This document shows positions 7,141 through 15,908 of a stretch of DNA of 24,898 nucleotides, one piece after another. The stretch spans positions 1 to 24,898 of the forward strand of contig JAZUPV010000043.1 in NCBI GenBank assembly GCA_045605365.1, in the 5' to 3' direction. Positions within the stretch are counted from its first letter, which is position 1, and each line of letters begins with the position of its first letter. The translations under genes and the position numbers were made by a program. This stretch comes from CAKVLS01 sp045605365. Lineage in GTDB: Bacteria; Bacillota; Clostridia; Christensenellales; UBA1242. Below the pieces are notes generated by a model that had not been told where the DNA came from, made no database searches, and saw only the letters and a program-made list of their open reading frames with translations.

Positions 7141-7551
7141 TTATTTGTCATACTTTTTGGTATATTCCCAAGATACACTTGAGTTAGAAGTAATGACTAA
7201 TTTGCCATTTTCTAATTTTACCTTCCAAGTGGCATTGGTATAACCTTCATATTCTGCCATATCAATATTATAACAAACGCTGCCATCTGTATCTGTAGTT
7301 TGCCAGAAGTCAGTTGTTTGTGGTTCTTTATCTTTGTCGCCATTGATATAATAAACAACGTCGCCAGATAATACACCGTTTTCGTTAGAACGCTCGATAA
7401 ATTGTATTTGTGTTATTTCGGCTTCTGTATTGTTGACCCAAGTGCCGACAAGTTTGGTAGGGTCTACTGAGTTTAAGTCACAAGCCATCAAAGTAAAAGA
7501 GCTTACTAATAAGATAGCCATAAGACTTAGAGTTTTTACTAATCTTTTCAT
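7141..7551 (-). CDS. Small secreted lipoprotein
   Basis: This 136-residue protein begins with a lipoprotein signal: basic KRLVK, a hydrophobic stretch, then the lipobox LMAC with the Cys at about residue 24, where lipid would be attached after signal peptidase II cleavage. The mature part starts with Asp and contains KLVGTWVN, followed by beta-rich segments ending in LENGKLVITSNSSVSWEYTK; the GTW and the strand pattern are reminiscent of lipocalin-like small domains, but no firm family can be named. Two in-frame ATGs exist at 7557 and 7551; the second is preceded by AGGAG at a workable distance while the first touches it, so I use 7551. It is the first gene of a pair with the membrane protein downstream. 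Confidence 0.75.
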   Translation of the reverse strand: MKRLVKTLSLMAILLVSSFTLMACDLNSVDPTKLVGTWVNNTEAEITQIQFIERSNENGVLSGDVVYYINGDKDKEPQTTDFWQTTDTDGSVCYNIDMAEYEGYTNATWKVKLENGKLVITSNSSVSWEYTKKYDK

Positions 7552-7641
7552 ATTCATCTCCTATATTTATGTCTATAGTTTATAATAAATAAAAAATATA
7601 TTCAACTAAAATGCCCAACTTGTAATATATTTATTTTGCAA

Positions 7642-7690
7642 AAGCTGGTTTTATGAAGATGTATGCTAAAGTTATAAACAACCAGGCTTT
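7642..7690. repeat. Imperfect long hairpin upstream of the MFS-like gene
   Basis: AAGCTGGTT (7642-7650) pairs with AACCAGGCTT (7680-7689) with one bulged base. The right arm overlaps a TTGACA (7689-7694) that could be a -35 box with TATAGA at 7711-7716. It may be an operator or the remnant of a terminator. Confidence 0.35.
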
Positions 7691-7722
7691 GACAAAATTA
7701 TTTTTTAAAGTATAGATTTGTT

Positions 7723-7750
7723 TTGCAAAAAGGCTAAAAAATGATATTAT
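7723..7750 (+). promoter_or_regulatory. Extended -10 promoter giving a near-leaderless transcript
   Basis: TTGCAA (7723-7728), 16 bases, then TATTAT (7745-7750) preceded by TG plus one base (7742-7744). The start site would be near 7757, only about four bases before the ATG at 7761. An upstream TTGACA/TATAGA pair (7689-7716) is an alternative. Confidence 0.5.
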
Positions 7751-7760
7751 TTTTATAATT

Positions 7761-8891
7761 ATGAAAAACCGCACCAATCTTATATTTTGTCATAAGTTAA
7801 TAAAAGCCTTTGCAGATAGTATGGTAAAGGTTTTTATTCCGCTGATTATATTAAAAAACACCAACAATATGTACCTTGTGATGTTGTATCTCAATGTCTA
7901 TTATGTGTTTTGTTGCGGTCTAAATGTTTTGTTAAAAAAGTTTTTGCAAAAGTATGGGGTGGTGGCGATGATACTGCATACCGCACCGATAATTGCATTG
8001 CAGTTTTTGTTGACGTTGTCGCTTAATTGGTGGCTGATACTGATAGTTGCTTTGCTTGCAAGTTTGGGGCAGGTGTTATATTCGGTACCACTAAACTTGC
8101 TGTTTGCTTTTACTGACAAAGAAGTCAATGTGGCAAAATTCCAAATTTCAACCAATGTAGGCAAGTTAATATTTATTTTGCTTAGTGGATATGTTTTAGG
8201 TTCTAGTTACAAAAATTCTGTACTGATACTAGCTATTGTTGGCACGGTGTTGTATATAGGCTCTGTCATACCTATTATGTATGGTTATAACTTGATAAAG
8301 TTTGCTTATCTTAATATCACTGCAAACCCACCACAACTTGACAAAAAAGACTACAAAATATTCAATATTTTTCATATGGCATTTTCTATATTTCAGTCAG
8401 TTTTGGACGTGATAGTACCGCTATATCTATATACAGAAAACTTAACCTTTGAAGCTGTCGCGATAGTTATGGCACTAATTGAAGTATGCAAAATTGGGGC
8501 TAACTTGCTTGCAAAATATATAGTAAAAAAAGGTTATGCAATAGTCAGCTGTATAATAAGTGTTGTTTGCTTAATTGCTGGTAGTATAATAATGATTGTT
8601 GTAAAAAACGCAGTTGTATTATATATCTGTAGTTGTATAATAGCGGTGAGTTTTCCGTTGTTGTTTGTGCCGATGTTTGGGGCTTTTGTAAAAAAAGTCG
8701 CCCAAGACCAATACCAATTTGACGGTATGAGTTATAGAGATGTATATATTTTTTTAGGCAAAGACATTGCCTTTTTACCTTACTTTGTTTTCCCTAACCT
8801 TATTGGACAATTTGTCGTTGGTATGTTGTCTGCGGTAGGGGTTGGGTTATGCTGTAGCAAAATTTTAAAAAATAAAAACCAAGGAGAATAA
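7761..8891 (+). CDS. MFS-like multi-pass membrane transporter
   Basis: The 376-residue protein is almost entirely hydrophobic, with about ten to twelve membrane segments and short basic loops, and its general layout (an N-terminal LIFCHKLIKAFADSMVKVFIPLIIL segment split by a central loop NPPQLDKKDYKIFNIFHMAF into two halves) fits the major facilitator superfamily. It would move a small molecule across the cytoplasmic membrane; substrate unknown. No Shine-Dalgarno sequence precedes the ATG at 7761, and an extended -10 box ends only ten bases upstream, suggesting a leaderless mRNA. The HIT gene begins two bases after its stop, with its ribosome site inside this gene's end, so they form an operon. 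The gene is richer in U-heavy hydrophobic codons than neighbours, as expected for a membrane protein. Confidence 0.7.
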   Translation: MKNRTNLIFCHKLIKAFADSMVKVFIPLIILKNTNNMYLVMLYLNVYYVFCCGLNVLLKKFLQKYGVVAMILHTAPIIALQFLLTLSLNWWLILIVALLASLGQVLYSVPLNLLFAFTDKEVNVAKFQISTNVGKLIFILLSGYVLGSSYKNSVLILAIVGTVLYIGSVIPIMYGYNLIKFAYLNITANPPQLDKKDYKIFNIFHMAFSIFQSVLDVIVPLYLYTENLTFEAVAIVMALIEVCKIGANLLAKYIVKKGYAIVSCIISVVCLIAGSIIMIVVKNAVVLYICSCIIAVSFPLLFVPMFGAFVKKVAQDQYQFDGMSYRDVYIFLGKDIAFLPYFVFPNLIGQFVVGMLSAVGVGLCCSKILKNKNQGE

Positions 8892-8893
8892 TT

Positions 8894-9298
8894 ATGGACG
8901 ATTGTATTTTTTGCAAAATTATTAAAGGAGATATACCATCTTACAAAATATATGAAGATGACTACACTTATGCTTTTTTAGATATATCACAAGATACTTA
9001 TGGTCACACATTAGTTATACCAAAACAACACTGTGTCAATGTATTAGATTGTGATGATGACTATCTTGCACACACTATCAAAACTGTCAAAAAGGTTGCT
9101 AATCACTATGTAGACAACTGTGGCTTTGATGGGGTTAATATTCTTAATGCTTCTGGCAAAGCTGCTGAGCAAAGTGTTTTTCACTTGCACTTTCATATTT
9201 TGCCAAGAAAAAATGATGACGGCAAACATACCTTCCCAAATTTAGGCAAAGAACCAACTGACCTTGCTACACAGTTAGAAGTTTTGAAGTTAAACTAG
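8894..9298 (+). CDS. HIT-family nucleotide hydrolase (HINT-like)
   Basis: HIT proteins hydrolyse nucleoside phosphoramidates or dinucleotides in the cytoplasm. The 134-residue sequence shows the family order: CIFCKIIKGDIPS with a Cys pair often used for zinc, YEDDYTYAFLDI, GHTLVIPKQH, GVNILNASGKAAEQSVFH and the HIT motif HLHFHILPR with the catalytic histidine in the middle of the triad. AAGGAG lies about eight bases before the ATG, inside the last codons of the MFS-like gene. It ends the operon before a terminator at 9336. Confidence 0.92.
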   Translation: MDDCIFCKIIKGDIPSYKIYEDDYTYAFLDISQDTYGHTLVIPKQHCVNVLDCDDDYLAHTIKTVKKVANHYVDNCGFDGVNILNASGKAAEQSVFHLHFHILPRKNDDGKHTFPNLGKEPTDLATQLEVLKLN

Positions 9299-9335
9299 TT
9301 TTGACAATAATATTTATTTTTATATGTTATCTATC

Positions 9336-9372
9336 AAAAAACTACAAAGAAACACTTTTGTAGTTTTTTTTG
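9336..9372 (+). terminator. Rho-independent terminator after the HIT gene
   Basis: ACTACAAA (9341-9348) pairs with TTTGTAGT (9357-9364); an A run precedes and a long T run follows. Confidence 0.85.
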
Positions 9373-9420
9373 TTTTTTTATCTTGGTTGTATACTCTTTA
9401 TATCTAAAAGGGGATAGAGT

Positions 9421-11733
9421 ATGGAGCAAGCTGTTGTAAGTGTTAGGTCATCTAACAAAGTTTTTGTAAGTATACTAAAATACACAATAATTGGCATTGT
9501 GTTTTATTTGTTATGTATAGCTAAGGTAGGCAATGACCTATATCCGTTTAAACTAGGGTTATATCTAGGATTAAGTTTTTTGGGGTATAACTATCTATTG
9601 TTGTCGCTAAGTTTTTTTGTGGCAAGTGTGCTTAGCAATTTGACCTTGGCGGGGGTTGTAGGCAGTGCTATTTGTTGTGGTGTGGTGATGTTATTGTGCC
9701 TTCTTCACAAAAAGACCCGCATAAAAATATCTTTGCCATTTGTTATATTTTATACAGTGCTGTGTGGACTTGGGGATATATATTGGTTTGTTAATAATAG
9801 CCAATATGTAGAGATGGCTATCAATATGGCTCTTAACATAATATTTTGTGTGGCGTGTATAGTTTTTTGTAGGGCTTGGAGAAAGCGAAACTATAACCTT
9901 AGCCTAAATATTGACGAAGCGTTGTGTGGCTCGTTGATACTTATGGGGTTGTTTTGTGGGTTTGCAAGTGTTGACCTTTTTGGGGTGGACTTTGTTAGGC
10001 TTGTTGCGAGTTTTGTATTGTTAATGATAATTTATGTCTGCCCAAGACACTGGGCTACTATGTTAGGTGTTGTAATAGGTTTAGGTGTGGCGATGGCTAC
10101 AACACAAGTTGAGTATATAGCATTGTTTTGTTGTATGGGGCTCGTGGGGAGTATTTTTAAGACAAATACAAAAATATTATCTTGTATAGCGGTATTATTT
10201 GCAGATGTGCTGTTTGGGTTATACTTTCAGGCTTTTATGCAGTATACGTTGTTTAATTGTATTATGAGCTTTGTTGGGGTGTGTACGTTTTTGTTGATAC
10301 CTAACAAGTTGTGGGAAAAGACTACAACCTTGTTGTTTAATCAAAATAACAACTATGCTTTCAAAAATATTGTCAACCAAAACAAAGAACAAACAAGTCG
10401 TCATCTTGCCAAACTATCAGAAGTGTTTTTTGAGATGGATACAGTGTTTAGACAACTTGTCAAAGGCAACCTTTCTTGCGAAGAAGCCAAACGTATGTTA
10501 ACAAGCGAACTTCTTAATCGTACGTGCGAAAACTGTCCAAACAAAAATGCTTGTATGCGCTCGTACGGTACAAAAATGCAAGATGTATTTGAAGACCTTA
10601 TCAATGTAGGTTTTGAAAAAGGTCGTATAACACTAATAGATTTGCCGTCCTATCTTACAAGTAGATGTGGCAGTATCAACACAATAGTTAATTATGTCAA
10701 TGAGCTACTTAGCGACTACAAAAAGTACAGTACAACTGTTACTAATTTAGACAACAGTAGAGTGCTTATTGCTGATCAGTTATGCGGTGTGTCAAGAATA
10801 TTAAAAAACTTGTCTTGTGACATAAAAAGCACAGTAATTTTTGACAGCAAAAAAGAACAAAAAATATACGAAGAACTAACCTACAAAGATATTATCGTAA
10901 GCGAAGTCGCCGTATATGAAAAAGACAAAGATATCTGCGAAGTTACCCTTGTGTTAAAAGCTGACGACGTAGATAATCCTAATTTGCTCAAAGTTGTTCA
11001 AAAAAACTGTGGGGCTAAGATGGAGATAGTAGATGTTGTCCCAGCCAAAACTTCTGGTTTAGTTGTTATGACACTAAAAACTGCACCCAAGTTTGATATA
11101 ATGTTTGGGTTGTCTTCTCACACAAAAGACAACAGTGATATCAGCGGAGACACTCACGCTATCTTGCCTTTAGACAACGACAAATATTTACTTGCGCTAT
11201 GTGACGGTATGGGCAGTGGGCAAAAAGCCAACAAAGCATCTACCTTGGCGATAAGTCTTGTAGAAAACTTTTATAAGGCGGGGTTTGATAGTGATATTAT
11301 CTTGTCTAGCGTCAACAAACTACTCAACCTTGGCACAAGCGAAGTTTTTTCTGCATTAGATATATGTGTGGTTGATTTAAAAAACAGCATAGTAGACTTT
11401 GTCAAACTTGGCGCTTGTGTTGGCTTTATCAAACACAAAGATACAACCACCATCATAGAGAGCGGAGCATTGCCTATGGGTATCTTGCAAGATATCAACC
11501 CAAAAATAACCAAAACAGCCCTTGACATATCTGATATGGTTGTATTAGTTAGTGATGGTATAGTAGATTCTTTCAAAGACGAAACTGCCCTTCAAGAATA
11601 TATCAACAATTTGCAAATAACCAATCCGCAAGGTCTTGCTGACCAAATAACTAATCAAGCCATATCGCTTAATCTAGGTATAAAAAATGACGATATGACA
11701 GTAGTCGTTGCAAGGATTTTTGCTAGAGACTAA
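9421..11733 (+). CDS. spoIIE: Stage II sporulation protein E, membrane PP2C phosphatase
   Basis: SpoIIE dephosphorylates the anti-anti-sigma factor SpoIIAA and so activates sigma-F in the forespore; it also joins the division septum. The 770-residue protein has the expected plan: about ten membrane helices in residues 20-300, a central regulatory region (about 320-570) containing a four-Cys cluster in TCENCPNKNACMRS, and a C-terminal PPM/PP2C phosphatase domain. Metal-binding motifs are intact: DGMGSG (595-600), SDGIVD with Asp712 and the terminal DDMT (757-760). ATG 9421 has AAGGGG eight bases upstream. I found no clear Spo0A box upstream. The gene sits between the HIT gene and tilS, its standard neighbour in Bacillota. 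Confidence 0.95.
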   Translation: MEQAVVSVRSSNKVFVSILKYTIIGIVFYLLCIAKVGNDLYPFKLGLYLGLSFLGYNYLLLSLSFFVASVLSNLTLAGVVGSAICCGVVMLLCLLHKKTRIKISLPFVIFYTVLCGLGDIYWFVNNSQYVEMAINMALNIIFCVACIVFCRAWRKRNYNLSLNIDEALCGSLILMGLFCGFASVDLFGVDFVRLVASFVLLMIIYVCPRHWATMLGVVIGLGVAMATTQVEYIALFCCMGLVGSIFKTNTKILSCIAVLFADVLFGLYFQAFMQYTLFNCIMSFVGVCTFLLIPNKLWEKTTTLLFNQNNNYAFKNIVNQNKEQTSRHLAKLSEVFFEMDTVFRQLVKGNLSCEEAKRMLTSELLNRTCENCPNKNACMRSYGTKMQDVFEDLINVGFEKGRITLIDLPSYLTSRCGSINTIVNYVNELLSDYKKYSTTVTNLDNSRVLIADQLCGVSRILKNLSCDIKSTVIFDSKKEQKIYEELTYKDIIVSEVAVYEKDKDICEVTLVLKADDVDNPNLLKVVQKNCGAKMEIVDVVPAKTSGLVVMTLKTAPKFDIMFGLSSHTKDNSDISGDTHAILPLDNDKYLLALCDGMGSGQKANKASTLAISLVENFYKAGFDSDIILSSVNKLLNLGTSEVFSALDICVVDLKNSIVDFVKLGACVGFIKHKDTTTIIESGALPMGILQDINPKITKTALDISDMVVLVSDGIVDSFKDETALQEYINNLQITNPQGLADQITNQAISLNLGIKNDDMTVVVARIFARD

Positions 11734-11756
11734 AAAAAGAAAATTATCAAAAATAA

Positions 11757-11797
11757 TAAAACTGCTTTTTTGATATCAAAATTGCAGTTTTTTTTAA
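11757..11797 (+). terminator. Rho-independent terminator after spoIIE
   Basis: AAAACTGC (11758-11765) pairs with GCAGTTTT (11784-11791); the loop contains TGATATCA, which lets the stem extend, and a T tract follows. Confidence 0.85.
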
Positions 11798-11826
11798 TTT
11801 TTTTTGATAAAAAACTACATTGCCTA

Positions 11827-11855
11827 TTGAAAAATATTTTTTGATAATATATACT
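11827..11855 (+). promoter_or_regulatory. Sigma-A promoter of tilS
   Basis: TTGAAA (11827-11832) and TATACT (11850-11855) are separated by 17 bases, placing the start near 11862, about 26 bases before the ATG. Confidence 0.65.
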
Positions 11856-11887
11856 ATATATGTTATAAAAATTTTTTGGAGTTGCAA

Positions 11888-13225
11888 ATGGACAGAGTTT
11901 ATCAAACTATCTTAAGAAACAATTTAGTTAAACGTGGTGATACTTTGGGTATAGGTGTTAGCGGCGGGGCTGACTCTATGGTGCTACTACATTATCTTAA
12001 TGAGATTAAAGAAAAGTTAGACATAGATATAGTTGCTATAACTGTAGACCATAGCTTGAGAGAAGCTTCTAGCAGCGATTGTCAATTTGTAATTGATTAT
12101 TGTAGACAAAATCGTATCCGTTGCCACAAGTTTACTGTTGACGCAGCAAAAACTGCCAAAGAAAAAAATATCGGTATCGAACAAGCCGCAAGAGAAGTAA
12201 GATATGGTGTTTTTGAAGCACTTATCAAAAAAGGTATCGTAGACAAAGTTGCCCTTGCTCATCATCAAGCCGACCAAGCAGAAACAATACTTCTTCATAT
12301 TCTTCGTGGTGCAGGTCTTTCTGGGGCAAGTGGTATGGAGTATCAACGTGACAATATTTATATTCGTCCAATGTTAGACATTTCTAAAGAAGACGTTTTA
12401 AAATATGCCTATACCAATGGCATTGACTTTGTAGAAGACGAAACCAACAGCGATGCTACATATAGTCGCAACTTTATCCGCAACAAAATTATGCCACTTC
12501 TTCGCAAACGTTGGCCTGCCATCGACCAAAACTTAGTTAACTTTGGCAAAGCTTGTAAAGAAGACGATAATTATATCTTAAGCCAAACAAGTTTTGATGC
12601 GATACTTCATAGCGACAAAAATACCGTTTCTATACCGCTAACATATTTTATATATGCACCTAGCGTAACAAACCGTATGATTATAAAAGCCCTTGCGAGC
12701 ATCGGTCTTAATGCGGATATCGAGCGTAAACATATCAACTTGATAAAAGACCTTGTCAGTGCAGAAAACGGCAAAAAAATCGACCTACCACACAATACAA
12801 CTGCTATAAAAGAGTACGAATATATCACAATCGTTCGCAAAGTAAAAGAAGTTATCACCGATACTTACAAAATCGGTACAGGAGATATCAACTTTGCCAA
12901 TATGTACGAGTTTAGTGTTAAACGTACTAAAAACTTTGACCTAAAACCAGGCACATTACTTATGGATACAAAAAAAGTCCCACAAGACAGTGTGTGGAGA
13001 GTTAGACAAAAGGGTGATATGTTTGAAAAGTTTGGCGGCGGCACAAAACCTTTGAGAACTTATCTTATAGACAAAAAAATACCAACTAGACTAAGAGATA
13101 CTTTGCCAGTACTAGCTAGTGGCAACCAAATATTATGTATACTTGGTGTAGAAATAAGCGACAGTGTAAAAATAGACAAAAATACAAAAATGGCATATGC
13201 CGTTAGCGTAAAAAAATCTAAATAG
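11888..13225 (+). CDS. tilS: tRNA(Ile)-lysidine synthase
   Basis: TilS converts C34 of the tRNA-Ile with a CAT anticodon to lysidine using ATP and lysine, so that it reads AUA codons. The 445-residue protein shows the PP-loop SGGADS (residues 25-30), TVDHSLRE, GIEQAAREVRY, LAHHQADQAETILLHILRGAG and the F..DETN..YSRNFIRN segment, then a TilS-type C-terminal domain with WRVRQKGDMFEKFGGG and LPVLAS near the end. A TTG at 11876 extends the frame, but ATG 11888 has GGAG six bases upstream and gives the usual start. The substrate tRNA is not in the window: the third tRNA here is an elongator Met by its body. Confidence 0.95.
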   Translation: MDRVYQTILRNNLVKRGDTLGIGVSGGADSMVLLHYLNEIKEKLDIDIVAITVDHSLREASSSDCQFVIDYCRQNRIRCHKFTVDAAKTAKEKNIGIEQAAREVRYGVFEALIKKGIVDKVALAHHQADQAETILLHILRGAGLSGASGMEYQRDNIYIRPMLDISKEDVLKYAYTNGIDFVEDETNSDATYSRNFIRNKIMPLLRKRWPAIDQNLVNFGKACKEDDNYILSQTSFDAILHSDKNTVSIPLTYFIYAPSVTNRMIIKALASIGLNADIERKHINLIKDLVSAENGKKIDLPHNTTAIKEYEYITIVRKVKEVITDTYKIGTGDINFANMYEFSVKRTKNFDLKPGTLLMDTKKVPQDSVWRVRQKGDMFEKFGGGTKPLRTYLIDKKIPTRLRDTLPVLASGNQILCILGVEISDSVKIDKNTKMAYAVSVKKSK

Positions 13226-13227
13226 AC

Positions 13228-13258
13228 AAAACAGACCTAATCTTTAGGTCTGTTTTTT
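13228..13258 (+). terminator. Rho-independent terminator after tilS
   Basis: A 13-bp stem (13228-13240 with 13244-13256, core ACAGACCTAA) has a 3-base loop and ends in T residues. Confidence 0.9.
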
Positions 13259-13283
13259 ATTTGCAACATTTTTCAAAATCAGT

Positions 13284-13311
13284 TTGTTACAAAAGTGTTG
13301 TGTGGTATAAT
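13284..13311 (+). promoter_or_regulatory. Extended -10 promoter of cca, predicted leaderless
   Basis: TTGTTA (13284-13289), 16 bases, then TATAAT (13306-13311) preceded by TGG (13303-13305), the extended -10 form. Seven bases downstream of the -10 box is the A of the cca start codon. Confidence 0.65.
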
Positions 13312-13317
13312 AACAAT

Positions 13318-14652
13318 ATGAAAATTAAAATATCTAACAATTTATATAAATTAGCCAAACTTTTTGGCAAAGAAAACCCACTATTTGTAGTGGGCGGTTA
13401 TGTTCGCAATCAAATTGCCAAAGTGCACAACTCTGATATTGACCTTGCCTGCAATTTAAAGTTAAACCAAGTGCAAGAACTATTAAAAGGTACCAAGTAT
13501 AACTTTAAAGTAAAAAACCAAAAGCTAGGCACTGCAATTATCTCTTGTGGCAAGCACGAGTACGAATATTCTACCTTTAGAAGTGAGTTCTATCAAGGTC
13601 AAGGAGAACACTCTCCAGACGTTATAAACTTTGATGCGAGCATTGTAGAAGACGCTAGACGCCGAGATTTTACCATAAACGCCGTGTATTATAATATCTT
13701 AGCAGATGAGCTAGAAGATTTTTACGGCGGTATAAACGACATTAGAGCCAAGCAAATTCGCACCGTTGAGACTGCAGACTATGTTTTGCAAAATGACGGC
13801 GTGAGAATTTTGCGTATGATACGCCTTGCTTGTGAACTAAATTATTTTATCGACAACGATACCTTGAGTGCCGCAAGCAAATATATCCACAACCTTGACA
13901 GTATCAGTCAAGACAGATTAAGAAATGAATTTGTCAAGATTATCAATGCAAAGGCTGTCTTTGGTAAATGGGCAAAACGCAACCCATCTTTTAGCAAAAA
14001 CCTTGCCTACAATGGTATCAAACTTATAGACAAGCTTAACGCTTGGCAATACTTTGTCAAAAACAACCGTGACATTATCGGCGACCTACAAGGTGTCGGG
14101 GCATATCTTACAACTTTCTTTGGGGCAAAAGACCAAGACTTGTTGTTAAGTTTTTGTTATGATGCTTATTATTATCTTACTAAGTACAAAAAGGTCTTGA
14201 CTGTTACTGAGTTTTGCAATTGTTTCTTGGGCAAAAACGGTCTTAACTTTAAAAAGCAAGATTATGACTATATAAAAACAGCCATAACCAATATCCAAAA
14301 AGCACTTGAGCTAGACTATATGCAAAAAGACAAAGTAAAACTCTTTGCTATAACCGTCTTGCAAAAACAAAATTGTGCCGAACTTAGACTTATAAAAAGC
14401 ATAAGCCTTGCAAGATACAATGTTTTGACCAAGCATATCAAGTCTGCCCACAAAAAACATTATCCAATAGTTGCAAGTGACTTAAAATTAGATATAAACA
14501 AATTTTATCAACAAAACCCAACTTTTGATAAATCAAAAACTAAAGACTTAATTAACAAACTACACCAAGCAGTTATTTTAGACAAAGTATCAAACTCTCA
14601 CAATGCTTTGCTACAATACGCTGGCCAAATCACAAACAAAGGAGCCAAGTAA
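13318..14652 (+). CDS. cca: CCA tRNA nucleotidyltransferase / poly(A) polymerase family
   Basis: This class II nucleotidyltransferase adds or repairs the 3' CCA of tRNAs. In 444 residues one sees VVGGYVRN (24-31), the catalytic Asp pair DID (40-42), the strand with GTAIISCGKHEYEYSTFRSE, RRDFTINA (115-122), DFYGGINDI and the LRMIRLACELNY head-neck motif, followed by a helical body and tail. The usual GG-x-VRD has Asn in place of Asp. All three tRNAs in the window already encode CCA, so here the enzyme would mainly repair ends. The frame is open back to 13261, but that start overlaps the tilS terminator; ATG 13318 is preferred. It has no ribosome binding site and a TATAAT box ends six bases upstream. 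rmuC follows at once. Confidence 0.9.
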   Translation: MKIKISNNLYKLAKLFGKENPLFVVGGYVRNQIAKVHNSDIDLACNLKLNQVQELLKGTKYNFKVKNQKLGTAIISCGKHEYEYSTFRSEFYQGQGEHSPDVINFDASIVEDARRRDFTINAVYYNILADELEDFYGGINDIRAKQIRTVETADYVLQNDGVRILRMIRLACELNYFIDNDTLSAASKYIHNLDSISQDRLRNEFVKIINAKAVFGKWAKRNPSFSKNLAYNGIKLIDKLNAWQYFVKNNRDIIGDLQGVGAYLTTFFGAKDQDLLLSFCYDAYYYLTKYKKVLTVTEFCNCFLGKNGLNFKKQDYDYIKTAITNIQKALELDYMQKDKVKLFAITVLQKQNCAELRLIKSISLARYNVLTKHIKSAHKKHYPIVASDLKLDINKFYQQNPTFDKSKTKDLINKLHQAVILDKVSNSHNALLQYAGQITNKGAK

Positions 14653-14653
14653 T

Positions 14654-15895
14654 ATGTTGTTACCTATAATTTCTATAATTATCAGTTGCTTATGTTTGTT
14701 GTTATTGTTGTATTTAGTTTTTAAAAAACACCCTACATCAAACGGTATAGACAATGCCCTTTTAGACAACAAAAAGCAAATAGAAGATTTGGACAAGTCT
14801 TTTAAGACTATGTACGAAACACTCCTTAAAGCCAACGCTCAGTTTAACGACCTATTGTCTACTCAAATTAGGGGTTATAACCAAAGTATCGAGACAAGAC
14901 TTAATCAAGTTTTGCAAACAACCGAAAACAAACTAGACAAATTAACCGACAAAATACAAACAAGCCTAGACAAAATACAATCTTCTAACGAGAAAAAACT
15001 AGAAGAAATGCGTCTAACCGTTGACGAAAAACTAAGTTCAACCTTAGACAAACGTCTTAACGAATCTTTCAAAGCCATCAACACAACACTTGATAGTTTT
15101 ACAAAAAACTTTGGCGAGATACAAAATGCCGTAGCAAGTGTATCTGACTTTAAAAAAGTCTTAACCAACGTAAAAACTAGGGGTGGTTGGGGAGAAGTTC
15201 AGCTAGGCAACCTTCTAGAACAACTTCTATCACCAGTGCAGTTTGATAGTCAAGTTCAAATCAAACCTAACTCTAGTGAAAGAGTAGACTTTGTCATAAA
15301 CTTACCTGGCAAATCAGACGGCGAGACAATTCTACTACCTATCGACGCAAAATTCCCTATGGAAGACTACTCAAGACTAGTATCAGCTAGCGAACTTGGT
15401 GACGTCAAAGAAGTAGAAGAACAATCAAAAAACCTAGAACGTCGCATCAAAGACGAAGCAAAAAAAATCAGCGAAAAATATATCGACCTACCACGCACAA
15501 CAGATTTCGCTGTTATGTATCTACCTATCGAAGGTTTGTATGCAGAAGTTGTCCGCAAGCCAGCCTTGTGTGAAATATTACAAAGAGACTACAAGATTTT
15601 GGTTTGTGGTCCAACAACATTAACATCACTTCTTAATAGTTTGCAGATGGGTTTCAAAACTTTAGCTATAGAAAAGCGCTCTGGAGAAATCTGGAAAATG
15701 CTATCAGTATTTAAGCAAGAGTTTGGCAAGTTCGTAGAACTATTGTCAAAAACTCAAAAGAAACTTTCTGAAGCTTCTAACACTATCGACGACGCAGCCA
15801 AAAAGACCCGCACTATCCAACGCAAACTTAAAGATGTTGATGATATAGAAGGTTCTACCAATATTATGCTCGAAGATAGCGACCTAGACGCATAA
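14654..15895 (+). CDS. rmuC: RmuC-family DNA recombination protein
   Basis: RmuC proteins are membrane-anchored, coiled-coil proteins with a nuclease-like domain, linked to limiting inversion at short repeats. The 413-residue protein has an N-terminal membrane anchor (about 2-24), a long coiled coil (about 35-170), then the RmuC domain with TRGGWGEVQLGNLLEQLL, LPIDAKFPMEDYSRL, TTDFAVMYLPIEGLYAEVVR, CGPTTLTSLLNSLQMGFKTL and a final helical region. A frame extension to 14603 overlaps cca, but ATG 14654 has AAAGGAG nine bases upstream, so the gene begins right after the cca stop. It is probably cotranscribed with cca and perhaps with the vanW-family gene. Confidence 0.92.
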   Translation: MLLPIISIIISCLCLLLLLYLVFKKHPTSNGIDNALLDNKKQIEDLDKSFKTMYETLLKANAQFNDLLSTQIRGYNQSIETRLNQVLQTTENKLDKLTDKIQTSLDKIQSSNEKKLEEMRLTVDEKLSSTLDKRLNESFKAINTTLDSFTKNFGEIQNAVASVSDFKKVLTNVKTRGGWGEVQLGNLLEQLLSPVQFDSQVQIKPNSSERVDFVINLPGKSDGETILLPIDAKFPMEDYSRLVSASELGDVKEVEEQSKNLERRIKDEAKKISEKYIDLPRTTDFAVMYLPIEGLYAEVVRKPALCEILQRDYKILVCGPTTLTSLLNSLQMGFKTLAIEKRSGEIWKMLSVFKQEFGKFVELLSKTQKKLSEASNTIDDAAKKTRTIQRKLKDVDDIEGSTNIMLEDSDLDA

Positions 15896-15908
15896 TTATA
15901 TCAAAACT

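Noticed and set aside
9373..9420. Spo0A box or sigma-H promoter before spoIIE
   Set aside because: No TGNCGAA-type box or sigma-H consensus was found; a TATACT lies at 9390 but without a convincing -35.
13261..13317. Longer N-terminus of cca
   Set aside because: It has no ribosome site, abuts the tilS terminator and lies on the promoter of cca.
14603..14653. Longer RmuC start inside cca
   Set aside because: ATG 14654 has a proper AAAGGAG and gives a membrane anchor at the N-terminus.
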